Source of the DNA: CAVVEQ01 sp963804865
GTDB lineage: Bacteria > Chloroflexota > Anaerolineae > Anaerolineales > Anaerolineaceae
Direction of reading: 5' to 3'
Length of the DNA: 64,000 nucleotides
Assembly (NCBI GenBank): GCA_963804865.1
Contig: CAWDSH010000001.1
Span: 744,001-808,000 of the forward strand
Under the pieces are notes generated by a model. It was given only the letters and a program-made list of their open reading frames with translations. It did not search any database and was not told the origin of the DNA. Shown in pieces: positions 27,726 through 37,150 of the stretch (within the stretch, counting starts at the first letter, position 1; each line of letters begins with the position of its first letter). Both the position numbers and the translations under genes were made by a program.

Positions 27726-27731
27726 TATAAT
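27726..27731 (+). promoter_or_regulatory. -10 box of the thiolase gene
   Basis: TATAAT lies about 29 nt before the ATG at 27760, with GAGAGG as ribosome site. No good -35 element is seen at 17 nt. The promoter is divergent from the CapA promoter, with about 48 nt between the two -10 boxes. Confidence 0.5.
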
Positions 27732-27759
27732 CCTCCACATATGATCCAGAGAGGTCGCG

Positions 27760-28917
27760 ATGCGTGAAGTTGCAATTCTTGGAATAGGCCAAACCAAAGT
27801 CGAAGAACAATGGGATAAATCCCTGAGAGTCTTAGCAGGGGAAGCTTCCCTGATTGCTCTGCAGGATACCGGGATCACCCATGTCGACGCTATCTATATT
27901 GGGAACATGATGTCTGGCTCCGCAAATCGCCAGCAGCACCTCGGTCCCTATATAGCAGATTGGATTGGGATGCGTTTCACCGAAGCGCTGCGGATCGAAG
28001 CTGCATGCAGTTCAGGAGCAGCGGCATTTCGAACCGGATTGATGGCGGTCGCTTCAGGCGCATTGGATACGGCGCTCGTTGTCGGTGTAGAAAAAATGAC
28101 CGATTCCCCCGGTGATGAAATCACTTCGGCATTAGCCACCGCGGCAGATGCGGATTGGGAAGTTGACCAGGGCATTTCATTTGTCGCTTTAAACGCCCTT
28201 ATTATGCGCCGTTACATGCATGATTATGGATGGCAAAAAAGTGATTTCGCCCATTTTTCGATCAATGCGCATGCCAATGGGGCGCATAATCCATTCGCGC
28301 GATTTCAGGAACCGATCAGTGAAGCGGATTATTTACGGGCAGGAATGATCGCGGATCCTATTAATCTGATGGATGCTTCGCCCATGGGAGATGGAGCTGC
28401 CGCCATCATTCTTGTTCCAGCAGACACATTGAAGAAAAACAAGACAAGGAAAACGATAAAGGTTGTGGGTTCATCTGCAGCGACGGATACCATGGCCACG
28501 CATGACCGGAAAGATGCCACCTGGCTCCGCGCGGCAGAACTCTCCAGCAAGGGAGCATATGCTCAAGCTGGTATTTCTGCCAAAGATATCGATTTATTCG
28601 AACTGCATGATGCTTTTAGTATCATGGCAGCCCTCTCCTTGGAATCGTGTGGGTTTGCTGAGCGCGGCAAGGCACCCATTCTGGCCAGGGAAGGCCAGAT
28701 CCGCCCAAGTGGTACCATCCCCATCGCCACGCGGGGAGGGTTGAAATCACGCGGACATCCAGTTGGTGCAACGGGGATTTATCAATTGGTTGAAGTTGTT
28801 CAGCAGCTTCGTGGTGAAGCGGGCGAAACACAGGTTGAAAATGCTCAATATGGTATGACCCAAAATATCGGCGGCAGCGGTTCCAATATTATTACGCACA
28901 TATTACAAGCCGTATGA
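27760..28917 (+). CDS. Thiolase family protein (archaeal-type acetyl-CoA C-acetyltransferase)
   Basis: A 385-aa thiolase. Active-site Cys in EAACSSGAAAF, His in ELHDAFSIMA, and the C-terminal GHPVGATGIYQ are all in place. The start VAILGIGQTKVEEQWDKSL and the overall pattern are those of the archaeal/SCP-x type rather than of AtoB/FadA. In archaea this type works with HMG-CoA synthase and a DUF35 OB-fold protein; neither is encoded nearby. Here it is followed 1 nt later by an AlkZ-related gene, so the pathway (acetoacetyl-CoA synthesis or breakdown) remains open. Confidence 0.85.
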   Translation: MREVAILGIGQTKVEEQWDKSLRVLAGEASLIALQDTGITHVDAIYIGNMMSGSANRQQHLGPYIADWIGMRFTEALRIEAACSSGAAAFRTGLMAVASGALDTALVVGVEKMTDSPGDEITSALATAADADWEVDQGISFVALNALIMRRYMHDYGWQKSDFAHFSINAHANGAHNPFARFQEPISEADYLRAGMIADPINLMDASPMGDGAAAIILVPADTLKKNKTRKTIKVVGSSAATDTMATHDRKDATWLRAAELSSKGAYAQAGISAKDIDLFELHDAFSIMAALSLESCGFAERGKAPILAREGQIRPSGTIPIATRGGLKSRGHPVGATGIYQLVEVVQQLRGEAGETQVENAQYGMTQNIGGSGSNIITHILQAV

Positions 28918-28918
28918 T

Positions 28919-29776
28919 ATGCAGCAGATCTCAAAAGAGAAACTAAAAAACTATCGCGATCGTACCTTTCGAATCACACCCCGGTTTAGAGTCACTAATC
29001 CTCGAGGTGCGCTTGAATTTGTCAACGAGCGTGGTTTTATTTTCTTTTGGCCGGTGAAAGGCATAATACTTCCCAGCTTGTGGATCGCAGCAGCTGGTGA
29101 TCGCCCCGTCCCTGATGAACATGATGACCCGGGTCATAAAACCTGGGATTGGAAAGATAAAGCCTTGGGGAAACGCATCTGGTATTATGCGAAGCTCCTC
29201 CGTCGAAGGGCGACTTTTATCTCGCTTGATGCTGCCCCCTATTTTTATGCCCTCACACCAAATTACGGTGAACCCGAGCAGGATTACCTTCTCCAATATC
29301 AGGAAGGCCAGCTTACCGTGGAAAGCAAACAGGTTTATGAGGCTTTATTGCGGGAAGGTCCCCTAGATACCATCAGTCTGAAAAAGGAAGCTCATCTTTC
29401 CAGCTCCGGAAGTGAAACCAGGTTTAATAAGGCGCTGGATGACCTCCAGATGGAGATGAAGGTCTTACCTGTGGGAGTCGCTGAAGTGGGGTCCTGGAAT
29501 TATGCGTTCGTATACGATCTTACACACCGGCATTTCCCCGCTCTCATCAAAGACGCGCGCTCGATTCAGGAATCAGCAGCGTGTTTGTATCTTGCGAATT
29601 TATATCTAAATTCCCTTGGAGCCTTGCATTCAGAGCAATTCAGCCGGCTTTTCCGCTGGGACCAACCGAGGGTGGATCGAGTCATTTCCAAGTTGAAAGA
29701 AAACACAAAAGCACTGGAAGCTGTGCATCCGGATCAGCCAGGCGTATGGTTCGCACTTCCCGAAGTTTTAGAATGA
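28919..29776 (+). CDS. AlkZ-related winged-helix protein
   Basis: A 285-aa protein resembling the AlkZ/YcaQ winged-helix DNA glycosylase superfamily, of the subgroup annotated as AlkZ-related. Features: LEFVNERGFIFFWPVKG, LPSLWIAAAGDRPVPDEHDD, KRIWYYAKLLRRRAT and repeated wHTH-like segments (VYEALLREGPLDTISLKKEA). The catalytic QxQ/QxD motif that defines AlkZ/YcaQ is not obvious, so glycosylase activity is uncertain. The ATG is 1 nt after the thiolase stop. Confidence 0.65.
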   Translation: MQQISKEKLKNYRDRTFRITPRFRVTNPRGALEFVNERGFIFFWPVKGIILPSLWIAAAGDRPVPDEHDDPGHKTWDWKDKALGKRIWYYAKLLRRRATFISLDAAPYFYALTPNYGEPEQDYLLQYQEGQLTVESKQVYEALLREGPLDTISLKKEAHLSSSGSETRFNKALDDLQMEMKVLPVGVAEVGSWNYAFVYDLTHRHFPALIKDARSIQESAACLYLANLYLNSLGALHSEQFSRLFRWDQPRVDRVISKLKENTKALEAVHPDQPGVWFALPEVLE

Positions 29777-29864
29777 TGAAATTTACCCAAATCGAGCTCT
29801 TTTTAAAACCCATCATTTGGACAAATCTCACTGATCCCATTAGGGAGATGAACTCTCGCGGCTG

Positions 29865-29870
29865 TATAAT
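29865..29870 (+). promoter_or_regulatory. -10 box of the GH13 gene
   Basis: TGTATAAT, with TATAAT at 29865-29870, lies 29 nt before the ATG at 29900. No convincing -35 element. Confidence 0.45.
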
Positions 29871-29899
29871 TATTGTATTCCTCCATAGGACATGCCATA

Positions 29900-32800
29900 A
29901 TGGAATTTCATATCTCCCGCCTGGCTCGTGATAAGTATCAGCTCGATCAATCATTCTTCAGTTATACCGGTCATGTAATCATTGCCAATTTTCATGCGGC
30001 CAGGCAGCTAGCCCAAAAGATCAATCACAAACGTGACTTGTTGAATTATCCGGAAAACGCGGTCAAGGCGGGGCAAATCAACGCTCTGGGTCTGATAGAT
30101 GAAATCCTGCATCACGTGATCCACCTTTATCGACAACAAAAAAATCCCAAAGTAATGGTGGATGCACTTTCTTTCCTGGAATCCCAGTTGGGTAAAGTAA
30201 CCATACAACACCTGCTGGAGAGATTTTCCAATGAATTTCCACCGGTGGACGTCTACAATAAAAAACTTACATTAAAACAGTATTTTTCCGGAAAAACTGA
30301 TGGGGTTTCAAACCGAGTGATCGTTTTGGAAGAATTGATCATGCTCTGGGTGGTCAATAAGAATCCGGCTGCAAATCCATTCCTTGAGCTCTTTGATGAT
30401 AGTTTGCTGACTTCTGAAACAGCCTATCAGAAAACCATTCGCCTTCTGCATGATCACTTCGAATCACAACCAAAATTTGGACCTGAACAGCAGAACTTGA
30501 TGGATATGCTTCGCAGCCCGGCTATAGCCGTACCTCATTCGCTCAGCGGTCAATTGGAATACATTCGTCAGAAATGGGCAGATCTTCTCGGCGATTTTCT
30601 CTACCGGCTCTTGAGCAGTCTTGACCTCATTAAAGAGGAGGAGAAATTATCGTTCCTTGGACCCGGGGTCATTGAAATTCCGGTTTATGCTGGTCGTCCT
30701 GGGGCTGATCTGGAAGTGGAGCGCTTCAGTGCAGACCGCGATTGGATGCCCCGTCTGGTATTAATGGCAAAGAATTCGTTTGTCTGGTTGGATCAACTAT
30801 CAAAAAAATACAAGCGGACCATTAATCGCCTGGATCAAATCCCGGATGAAGAACTGGATGCCCTCGCATCATCAGGTTTCACCGGCCTTTGGTTGATAGG
30901 GCTCTGGGAACGCAGCAAGGCATCCGCCCGGATTAAACAGCTTTGCGGCAATCCAGATGCGATCGCCTCCGCCTATTCCCTGTACTCCTATGAAATCGCT
31001 TCCGAGTTGGGAGGTGAGAACGCGTACAATCAGCTGAATTCCAGGGCAGCTCAACGCGGCATCCGTCTCGCATCCGATATGGTCCCAAACCACATGGGAA
31101 TTGATTCGCCCTGGGTGGTTGAACATCCTGATTGGTTTCTCTCACTCAATTATTGTCCATATCCCTCGCATAATTTTAATGGTCCCAATCTTTCAGCGAA
31201 CCCGGGGATCGGTATTCATATTGAAGACCATTATTTCGAGCGGACTGACGCTGCCGTTGAATTCAAACGTATCAACCACCAAACCGGCGAGACGCGATAC
31301 ATATATCATGGCAACGATGGCACTTCAATGCCATGGAATGACACCGCGCAATTGAACTATCTTAATCCTGAAGTGCGTGAAGCTGTCATCCAGACGATCC
31401 TTTCGGTCGCCAGGAAATTCCATATCATCCGTTTCGATGCAGCTATGACCCTGGCGAAAAAGCATTATCAGCGCCTCTGGTTCCCGGAACCTGGTACCGG
31501 TGGTGCCATCCCGACCCGATCTGATTTCGGATTAACCAAATCCGAATTCGACCGGTTGATGCCTGAAGAATTCTGGCGTGAGGTGGTTGACCGTGTGGCG
31601 AAAGAAGCACCGGACACCTTGCTCCTTGCCGAAGCCTTCTGGCTTATGGAAAGTTACTTTGTTCGGACGTTGGGTATGCACCGTGTCTATAACAGCGCTT
31701 TCATGCACATGTTGCGGAATGAGGATAACGCCGGGTATCGGAAACTAGTCAAAAATACTCTTGAATTTGATCCCGAGATCCTCAAACGCTATGTCAATTT
31801 TATGAATAATCCAGATGAACGGACTGCCATTGAGCAATTTGGAAACGGGGATAAATATTTCGGTGTCTGTGTTTTACTCGCAACGATGCCCGGTTTGCCC
31901 ATGTTTGGACATGGGCAGGTTGAAGGTTATTCTGAAAAATATGGCATGGAGTTCAAGAAACCACTTTGGGAAGAAAATCCTGATCCATGGTTGGTTGAAC
32001 GGCATAAAAAGGAGATCTTTCCTTTGCTCCACCGCAGGGTGATGTTTGCCGGCGTTCAGAATTTTCACCTATACGATTTTTATACCGGATCCGGAAAAGT
32101 GGATGAAAATGTATATGCTTATTCAAATCGTCTCGGCAACGATAGTACATTGGTTGTTTATAACAATAGTTTTGCATCCACAGCGGGGTGGATTCGCATT
32201 TCAACCGGATCTGCCATTAAAAGTTCTGGCGATAAACGCAAGATCCACCAGGTCACCCTGGCAGAGGGATTGAACCTCAAAGCGCTTCGGGATCATTTCG
32301 TTGTCTTCCGGGATCTATGCAGTGGATTGGAATATATCAAACCCAGCGTCGATTTCTACGAGCAGGGATTGCATCTTCAGCTCGACGGTTATAAATACCA
32401 TGCTTTTCTCGATTTCCATCAAGTCAAGGATGATGAATGGCATACTTATCGCCAAATTAATGATTATTTGCAGGGGCGGGGTGTTCCCAATATCGAAGAA
32501 GCTCTTAAGGAATTGATTCTTCAACCGGTACAGCATCCATTCCAGCAGATTGCCAACCGCGGTTACTTCGAATACCTTCTTGCACATAAGGCTGAAATTA
32601 AAAAGAGAAAAGTCAATTCAAAATTACTGAGTGAAGCTGAAGATAAAGTGGATCATTTTCTTAAAGGTGCCGTGAACCTCGCTGGGAAGAAGAGCAATCT
32701 GGATATCATTAAAAAGTCAACGTTACGGTCACTGGAGTTGGTATTGTCACTTCCTGTACTTGAGAAACTGTATCCCTTACCGGGTAGCAGCATTTACGCT

Positions 32801-33364
32801 AAAGCCATAAAGGGTTTTCAAGCTGGAATTAACAAGAGAGAAGATAGGTGGTTGGCTCTCTTTGGTTGGGTATTTATTCATCGGATCGGGTGGCTGAGTG
32901 ACAGGGACTATCCAGAGCTTCAAGTCCTGTCCTGGATGGATGAATGGCAATTGGGCAAACGATTGGCTTCGTGTTTCTCAGAGATGGGTAAGGACGACTC
33001 GGCCATCTTCCGTATCATGAACACGATCCGCATGTTGATTTCCCAGCAGAACTGGTATGAAAAGCATACGAATGAAGAACCTGCTCAATTAATGAGAAAT
33101 TGGCTTTCCGATGAGGATATCCATCGATTTTTGGGTATTAATAGGTATCAGGATATCCTGTGGTTCAACAAGGAATCCTTTAACGAGTTTCTCTGGTGGA
33201 TGGAAATATTGGCCGTTCTTTCTTGTGGTTCAAATCCGAAATCATCTGCTACAGATGTGGTCGAGCGTATTTTAGCTTTGCAACCAATGCTTAAATCCTT
33301 TAAAAACGCGGAGAAAATTTCGCAGTATCAGGTTCATTTGTTGATGAAAGCATTGGAAAAATGA
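29900..33364 (+). CDS. Very large GH13 alpha-amylase-family protein
   Basis: 1154 aa, about twice a usual GH13 enzyme. The catalytic barrel is central (about 300-700): region I DMVPNHMG, region II with nucleophile Asp in IIRFDAAMTL, region III acid/base Glu in LLLAEAFW, region IV as NFMNNPDE (the usual HD is ND/PD here, so the third acidic residue needs checking). About 290 N-terminal residues are helical and resemble no domain I know; a beta domain follows the barrel and then about 250 helical C-terminal residues. No signal peptide: probably cytoplasmic, acting on glycogen, trehalose or maltose-type sugars. ATG at 29900 chosen (AGGA 9 nt upstream) over TTG at 29873. Confidence 0.8.
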   Translation: MEFHISRLARDKYQLDQSFFSYTGHVIIANFHAARQLAQKINHKRDLLNYPENAVKAGQINALGLIDEILHHVIHLYRQQKNPKVMVDALSFLESQLGKVTIQHLLERFSNEFPPVDVYNKKLTLKQYFSGKTDGVSNRVIVLEELIMLWVVNKNPAANPFLELFDDSLLTSETAYQKTIRLLHDHFESQPKFGPEQQNLMDMLRSPAIAVPHSLSGQLEYIRQKWADLLGDFLYRLLSSLDLIKEEEKLSFLGPGVIEIPVYAGRPGADLEVERFSADRDWMPRLVLMAKNSFVWLDQLSKKYKRTINRLDQIPDEELDALASSGFTGLWLIGLWERSKASARIKQLCGNPDAIASAYSLYSYEIASELGGENAYNQLNSRAAQRGIRLASDMVPNHMGIDSPWVVEHPDWFLSLNYCPYPSHNFNGPNLSANPGIGIHIEDHYFERTDAAVEFKRINHQTGETRYIYHGNDGTSMPWNDTAQLNYLNPEVREAVIQTILSVARKFHIIRFDAAMTLAKKHYQRLWFPEPGTGGAIPTRSDFGLTKSEFDRLMPEEFWREVVDRVAKEAPDTLLLAEAFWLMESYFVRTLGMHRVYNSAFMHMLRNEDNAGYRKLVKNTLEFDPEILKRYVNFMNNPDERTAIEQFGNGDKYFGVCVLLATMPGLPMFGHGQVEGYSEKYGMEFKKPLWEENPDPWLVERHKKEIFPLLHRRVMFAGVQNFHLYDFYTGSGKVDENVYAYSNRLGNDSTLVVYNNSFASTAGWIRISTGSAIKSSGDKRKIHQVTLAEGLNLKALRDHFVVFRDLCSGLEYIKPSVDFYEQGLHLQLDGYKYHAFLDFHQVKDDEWHTYRQINDYLQGRGVPNIEEALKELILQPVQHPFQQIANRGYFEYLLAHKAEIKKRKVNSKLLSEAEDKVDHFLKGAVNLAGKKSNLDIIKKSTLRSLELVLSLPVLEKLYPLPGSSIYAKAIKGFQAGINKREDRWLALFGWVFIHRIGWLSDRDYPELQVLSWMDEWQLGKRLASCFSEMGKDDSAIFRIMNTIRMLISQQNWYEKHTNEEPAQLMRNWLSDEDIHRFLGINRYQDILWFNKESFNEFLWWMEILAVLSCGSNPKSSATDVVERILALQPMLKSFKNAEKISQYQVHLLMKALEK

Positions 33365-33449
33365 CTTCGGTTTTATTGGAAATGATTTATTTGAAGACAA
33401 TTATCGATAAAAATATGAACAATCGTAGAAAATCTATTCGGAGGAAACG

Positions 33450-34235
33450 ATGACTGTGTATCAAAGGTTTGCACTCTTTTATGCCAAAGGAGAATATCCA
33501 ATCTTTTCCCAGCACGTGGCAGAAGCGATTCCACTCGTCTGTGAAAAATATCGGATCCCGCTAAAAGGAAAACTCCTTGATGTAGCATGTGGAGAAGGTA
33601 CATTTGCCGTGCAAATGGCAAGCTCAGGCTGGGATGTTACCGGTATCGACCAATCCGATGAAATGCTTCAGTTCGCCAGGGAACAGGTGTTGGAAAAGAA
33701 AGTGATCGTTAATTTTAAAAAGACGGATATGCGCGATATGGACTTCGCACCGACTTTCGATTTGGCTACCTGTCTGTATGACGCCTTAAACTATATCCTC
33801 GAAGAAATTGACTTGAAATTGACATTCGCTGGAGTTAACCACGCTCTGAAACCGGGGGGATGGTTCCTTTTTGACATGAACACCATCCAAGGTCTTGCCG
33901 TAGGTTGGGTGCGTCAATCCAGTTATATCGTGCAGGATACAGAGGACCTTGTTGAAATCCATCGCCCAACTTTCGATTACGAAAAGCAAATTGCTTCCTT
34001 AAAAATCACGGGGTTTATCCGCCAAAAGAAGCTTTGGGAGAGAATTGACGAAATCCACCAGGAACGGGGTTACACCATCAACCTGCTAAAAAATTTCCTT
34101 CACGAAACCGGATTTGAGGTTGTCGACGTAGTCTCAAATCTAAAAGATTTCGCGCCCCCTTCTGCTGACTCAGACCGTGTCTGGTTTGTGACCAAGAAGC
34201 GGGATATGTTGGTCATTCCCAAATCAAACGAGTAA
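33450..34235 (+). CDS. Class I SAM-dependent methyltransferase
   Basis: A 261-aa Rossmann methyltransferase. Motif I is LLDVACGEGTFAVQMA (about 42-57), the acidic ribose-binding loop VTGIDQSDEML follows, then FDLATCLYDALNYI and LKPGGWFLFDMNT. Substrate unknown. A strong GGAGGAAACG ribosome site lies before the ATG. The 3' end overlaps the convergent UDG gene by 12 nt. Confidence 0.85.
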   Translation: MTVYQRFALFYAKGEYPIFSQHVAEAIPLVCEKYRIPLKGKLLDVACGEGTFAVQMASSGWDVTGIDQSDEMLQFAREQVLEKKVIVNFKKTDMRDMDFAPTFDLATCLYDALNYILEEIDLKLTFAGVNHALKPGGWFLFDMNTIQGLAVGWVRQSSYIVQDTEDLVEIHRPTFDYEKQIASLKITGFIRQKKLWERIDEIHQERGYTINLLKNFLHETGFEVVDVVSNLKDFAPPSADSDRVWFVTKKRDMLVIPKSNE

Positions 34236-34930
34236 ACTCTTGGCAGTATCCCAGATCTCCTCAAACATGACTTCTGTTAATTTACCTGTTTGAGTGTTTT
34301 GCCGGCTTGGGTGATAAGAAGCAAGCAGCCAGGGCAGATTTCCATTAAATTGACTTAATGAACCATGCGCGAAGTCATGGTATCCAATTCCTTTTGACTT
34401 CACTTTGAGAAGTACCAATGCCTGATCAAACGCCAGTCGCCCCAGCGCAACGATCCCCTGAAGATTGGTCAATAATTCCATTTCCTTTCTTAGAAATGCC
34501 CTGCAGTTAATGATTTCACTTGGTTGAACTTTGTTGGCAGGCGGTGCGCATCGGCACACTGCGGTTATGAACAGATCATCCAAATAGAGTCCATCTTCAA
34601 GGTAGTCTGGATTTCGGTTGGCTTGGCAAAACCTGCGTTATGTAATGCCGGATACAGAAAATCTCCTGAAGCATCTCCGGTGAACATCCGCCCTGTCCGA
34701 TTGGAACCATGCGCTCCGGGTGCCAGCCCCAGCACCAGGATCCTGGCGTTAGGGTCGCCAAATCCCGGCACCGGTTTTCCCCAATAATCCCACTCCCTGA
34801 ACGCCCTGCGCTTTACTCTGGCGACTTCTTCCCGCCATGCAACCAATCGCGGGCATTTCCTGCACATCACCAGGTTATCGTTGTGGACTTTCCAGGCATT
34901 ATCACGGGAGATCTCATTGGTCTCTCTCAT
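34224..34930 (-). CDS. Uracil-DNA glycosylase, family 5 type, one frameshift
   Basis: Reconstructed as about 235 aa. Removes uracil from DNA. The N-terminal Cys pair (MCRKCPRL) and a later Cys pair (VCRCAPPANK) fit the 4Fe-4S-containing UDG families; VLGLAPGAHGSNRTGRMFTG and LLASYHPSRQNTQTG are typical of family 5 (UDGb). The frame breaks at 34601-34602: adding one C on the minus strand gives TTLEDGLYLDDLFITAVCR. The ATG at 34930 overlaps the reconstructed queA stop (ATGA), so the genes are coupled. Confidence 0.8.
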
Positions 34931-35949
34931 AAGATAAACATCGCATCCCCGAATGAATAAAACCGGTATTTTTCCTGAATGGCTTCCTGGTAAAGTTCCA
35001 ATACTTTTTCGCGACCAATGAAATGCACTCACCATCATGATCAATGACGATTTCGGTAAATGGAAATTGGTGATTAAGCCATCGATCGTCTCTGAAGCGA
35101 TAGCCCGGAAGGATGAAAAGATCAGTAGGTCCATTGAAGGTCGTTACGACTTCACCCTTCACCGGCCTTCACTGCAGCTGTCTCCAATGTGCGCACAGTG
35201 GTGGTGCCAACAGCGATTATCCTGCCGCCATTTTTCCTCGTTGCATTGATCGCCTGGACAGCCTTTTCATTTACTTCACACCACTCGGTATGGATCACGT
35301 GATCTTCAGGATCATCCTCTGTCACCGGTGCAAAGGTATCCAGTCCAACGTGAAGCGTTACTTCTGTAAAATCAATCCCTTGTTGCAGCAAGATTGACAT
35401 CAACTCAGGCGTGAAATGCAAGCCCGCTGTGGGCGCTGCGGCAGAACCGGATTTCCGGGCATAGACCGTTTGGTATCTTTCCTTATCCTGTAATTTCTCA
35501 TGGATATATGGGGGAAGAGGCATTTCGCCAAAGTTTTCAAGATATGATTCAATGGGTTGTGAGAAGCGGATCACGCGGCGCGATGCTTCCAGAGTCTCTA
35601 AAACATCTACTTCCGGTCCATCGTCGACTTTTAGGGAGATTCCGGGAAGGATCTTTTTTCCACCGACCAAAGTCTCCCAGGTCATTTCATCCCTTTTCTT
35701 GAGAAGCAGCAGCTCGACTTTCCCACCGGTAGGACGATGGGCGAATATTCGTGCTGGGATCACTCTCGTTTGATTTACTACAAGCAAATCGCCCGGTTTT
35801 AAATATCGCGGGAGATGCCAAAAATATGTATGTTCGAGCTTTTCAGAAGCCCTGTCATAAAAAAACAACCTCGAACTGTGCCTGGGTTCGACTGGCGTCT
35901 GCGCGATTAAATCAGGCGGAAGTTGAAAATCGAAATCTTTGGTTTTCAT
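34927..35949 (-). CDS. queA: S-adenosylmethionine:tRNA ribosyltransferase-isomerase, three frameshifts
   Basis: Reconstructed as about 340 aa. Adds the epoxycyclopentanediol unit in queuosine synthesis. DFDFQLPPDLIAQTPVEPR, VVNQTRVIPAR, YARKSGSAAAPTAGLHF and VGTTTVRTLE are standard. Breaks at 35158-35159, 35087-35090 and 35019-35021 each need one base removed. The restored C-terminal half reads TFNGPTDLFILPGYRF, IDGLITNFHLPKSSLIM and FIGREKVLELYQEA, ending FGDAMFIL then TGA. All parts are present, so the breaks look artefactual. It sits 44 nt after ruvB, a common neighbour of queA. Confidence 0.88.
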
Positions 35950-35993
35950 TCAAATCTGTGAAGTTAACGGAGAATTTGGGTTGGTGAAATCTT

Positions 35994-37040
35994 TCAGCTT
36001 GTAGAAGTTGAATTAAATAATCCCGGTTGAGCGCTATCTTCCTTCATTACCAGGCCAAGATGATCATAAGCCAGCCTGGTGGCAACTCTTCCTTGTGGAG
36101 TTCGTCCCAGGAAACCAAGTTGAAGCAAATAAGGTTCGACGACATCCATGATGGTATCCGGTTCCTCACTGATTGACGCCGCAATGGTCGATAAGCCGAC
36201 CGGTCCACCTTCGTATTTTTGGATGATGGTTAAAAGCACACGACGGTCAACATCATCCAATCCAAGTTCATCCACATCGAGAAGTTCCAAGGCTTCAAGA
36301 GCCACTTTCCTGGTCAGCTTTCCTTCCGCGCGCACCTGGGCATAATCACGCACTCGTCGCATCAACCTTAGCGCTACCCTTGGTGTTCCACGAGCCCTTT
36401 TGGCAATTTCAGAAGCCCCCTCTTTATCCACGCTGATGGCGAGTATTTGGGCGGCGCGGTTGACGATTTTTTCAAGTGCTGCTTCATCATAATAATCCAA
36501 ACGATAGACTGCACCAAACCGCGCGCGTAATGGTGAGCTGATTAAAGCCAATCGCGTTGTGGCACCAATCACCGTAAATCTTGGCAGTCGCAATCTGACT
36601 GAACGCGCGGATGGTCCTTTTCCAATAACAATATCCAGGGCAAAATCCTCCATCGCTGGATAAAGTACTTCTTCAACAGTCTTTCCCAATCGGTGAATCT
36701 CATCGATAAATAAAATATCTCCCCCCCGCAGGTTGGTTAAGATCGCGGCCAGATCGCCAGCCCGTTCAATCGCTGGTCCGGCAGTGATCTTGATCCCCAC
36801 ACCCATTTCATGTGCCAGAACATGAGCAAGCGTTGTTTTTCCAAGACCGGGCGGTCCATAAAAAAGAACATGATCCAGGGGATCATTTCGCTGTTTGGCA
36901 GCTGCGATCAGAATGCTCAGGTTCTCAATGATCTGATTTTGCCCAATAACCTCAGCGAGTTGACAGGGCCGCATTGTTTGGTCCAGTCGATCATCAGGTT
37001 TGGGTTCAGGATCGATCATCCGTTTAGGATCATTACTCAT
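35994..37040 (-). CDS. ruvB: Holliday junction branch-migration helicase RuvB
   Basis: A 348-aa AAA+ motor of the RuvABC resolvasome. Walker A GPPGLGKTT, Walker B ILFIDEIHRL, sensor GATTRLALISSPLRARFG, and the C-terminal winged helix with GLSTIAASISEEPDTI and GFLGRTPQGRVAT. An in-frame ATG at 37097 gives a non-homologous extension; the ATG at 37040 fits the family and has TATAAT 7 nt upstream and no ribosome site, suggesting leaderless expression. Followed by queA and the UDG gene. Divergent from upp. Confidence 0.96.
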   Translation of the reverse strand: MSNDPKRMIDPEPKPDDRLDQTMRPCQLAEVIGQNQIIENLSILIAAAKQRNDPLDHVLFYGPPGLGKTTLAHVLAHEMGVGIKITAGPAIERAGDLAAILTNLRGGDILFIDEIHRLGKTVEEVLYPAMEDFALDIVIGKGPSARSVRLRLPRFTVIGATTRLALISSPLRARFGAVYRLDYYDEAALEKIVNRAAQILAISVDKEGASEIAKRARGTPRVALRLMRRVRDYAQVRAEGKLTRKVALEALELLDVDELGLDDVDRRVLLTIIQKYEGGPVGLSTIAASISEEPDTIMDVVEPYLLQLGFLGRTPQGRVATRLAYDHLGLVMKEDSAQPGLFNSTSTS

Positions 37041-37047
37041 TGGAAAT

Positions 37048-37053
37048 ATTATA
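37048..37053 (-). promoter_or_regulatory. -10 box immediately upstream of the ruvB ATG (leaderless promoter)
   Basis: TATAAT on the minus strand is followed by exactly 7 nt and then the ATG at 37040. No Shine-Dalgarno sequence. Confidence 0.65.
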
Positions 37054-37113
37054 CTCTCATCAAATTGAATATAGCTGTTTGATGGATTCTCTAACACTCC
37101 CTAAATTGGCAAA

Positions 37114-37122
37114 TGCTATAAT
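37114..37122 (+). promoter_or_regulatory. Extended -10 promoter of upp
   Basis: TGCTATAAT lies about 28 nt before the ATG at 37151, divergent from the ruvB promoter; the -35 region is not consensus. Confidence 0.6.
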
Positions 37123-37150
37123 ACAGGAAATTTTAATCGAGGAGATCCGC

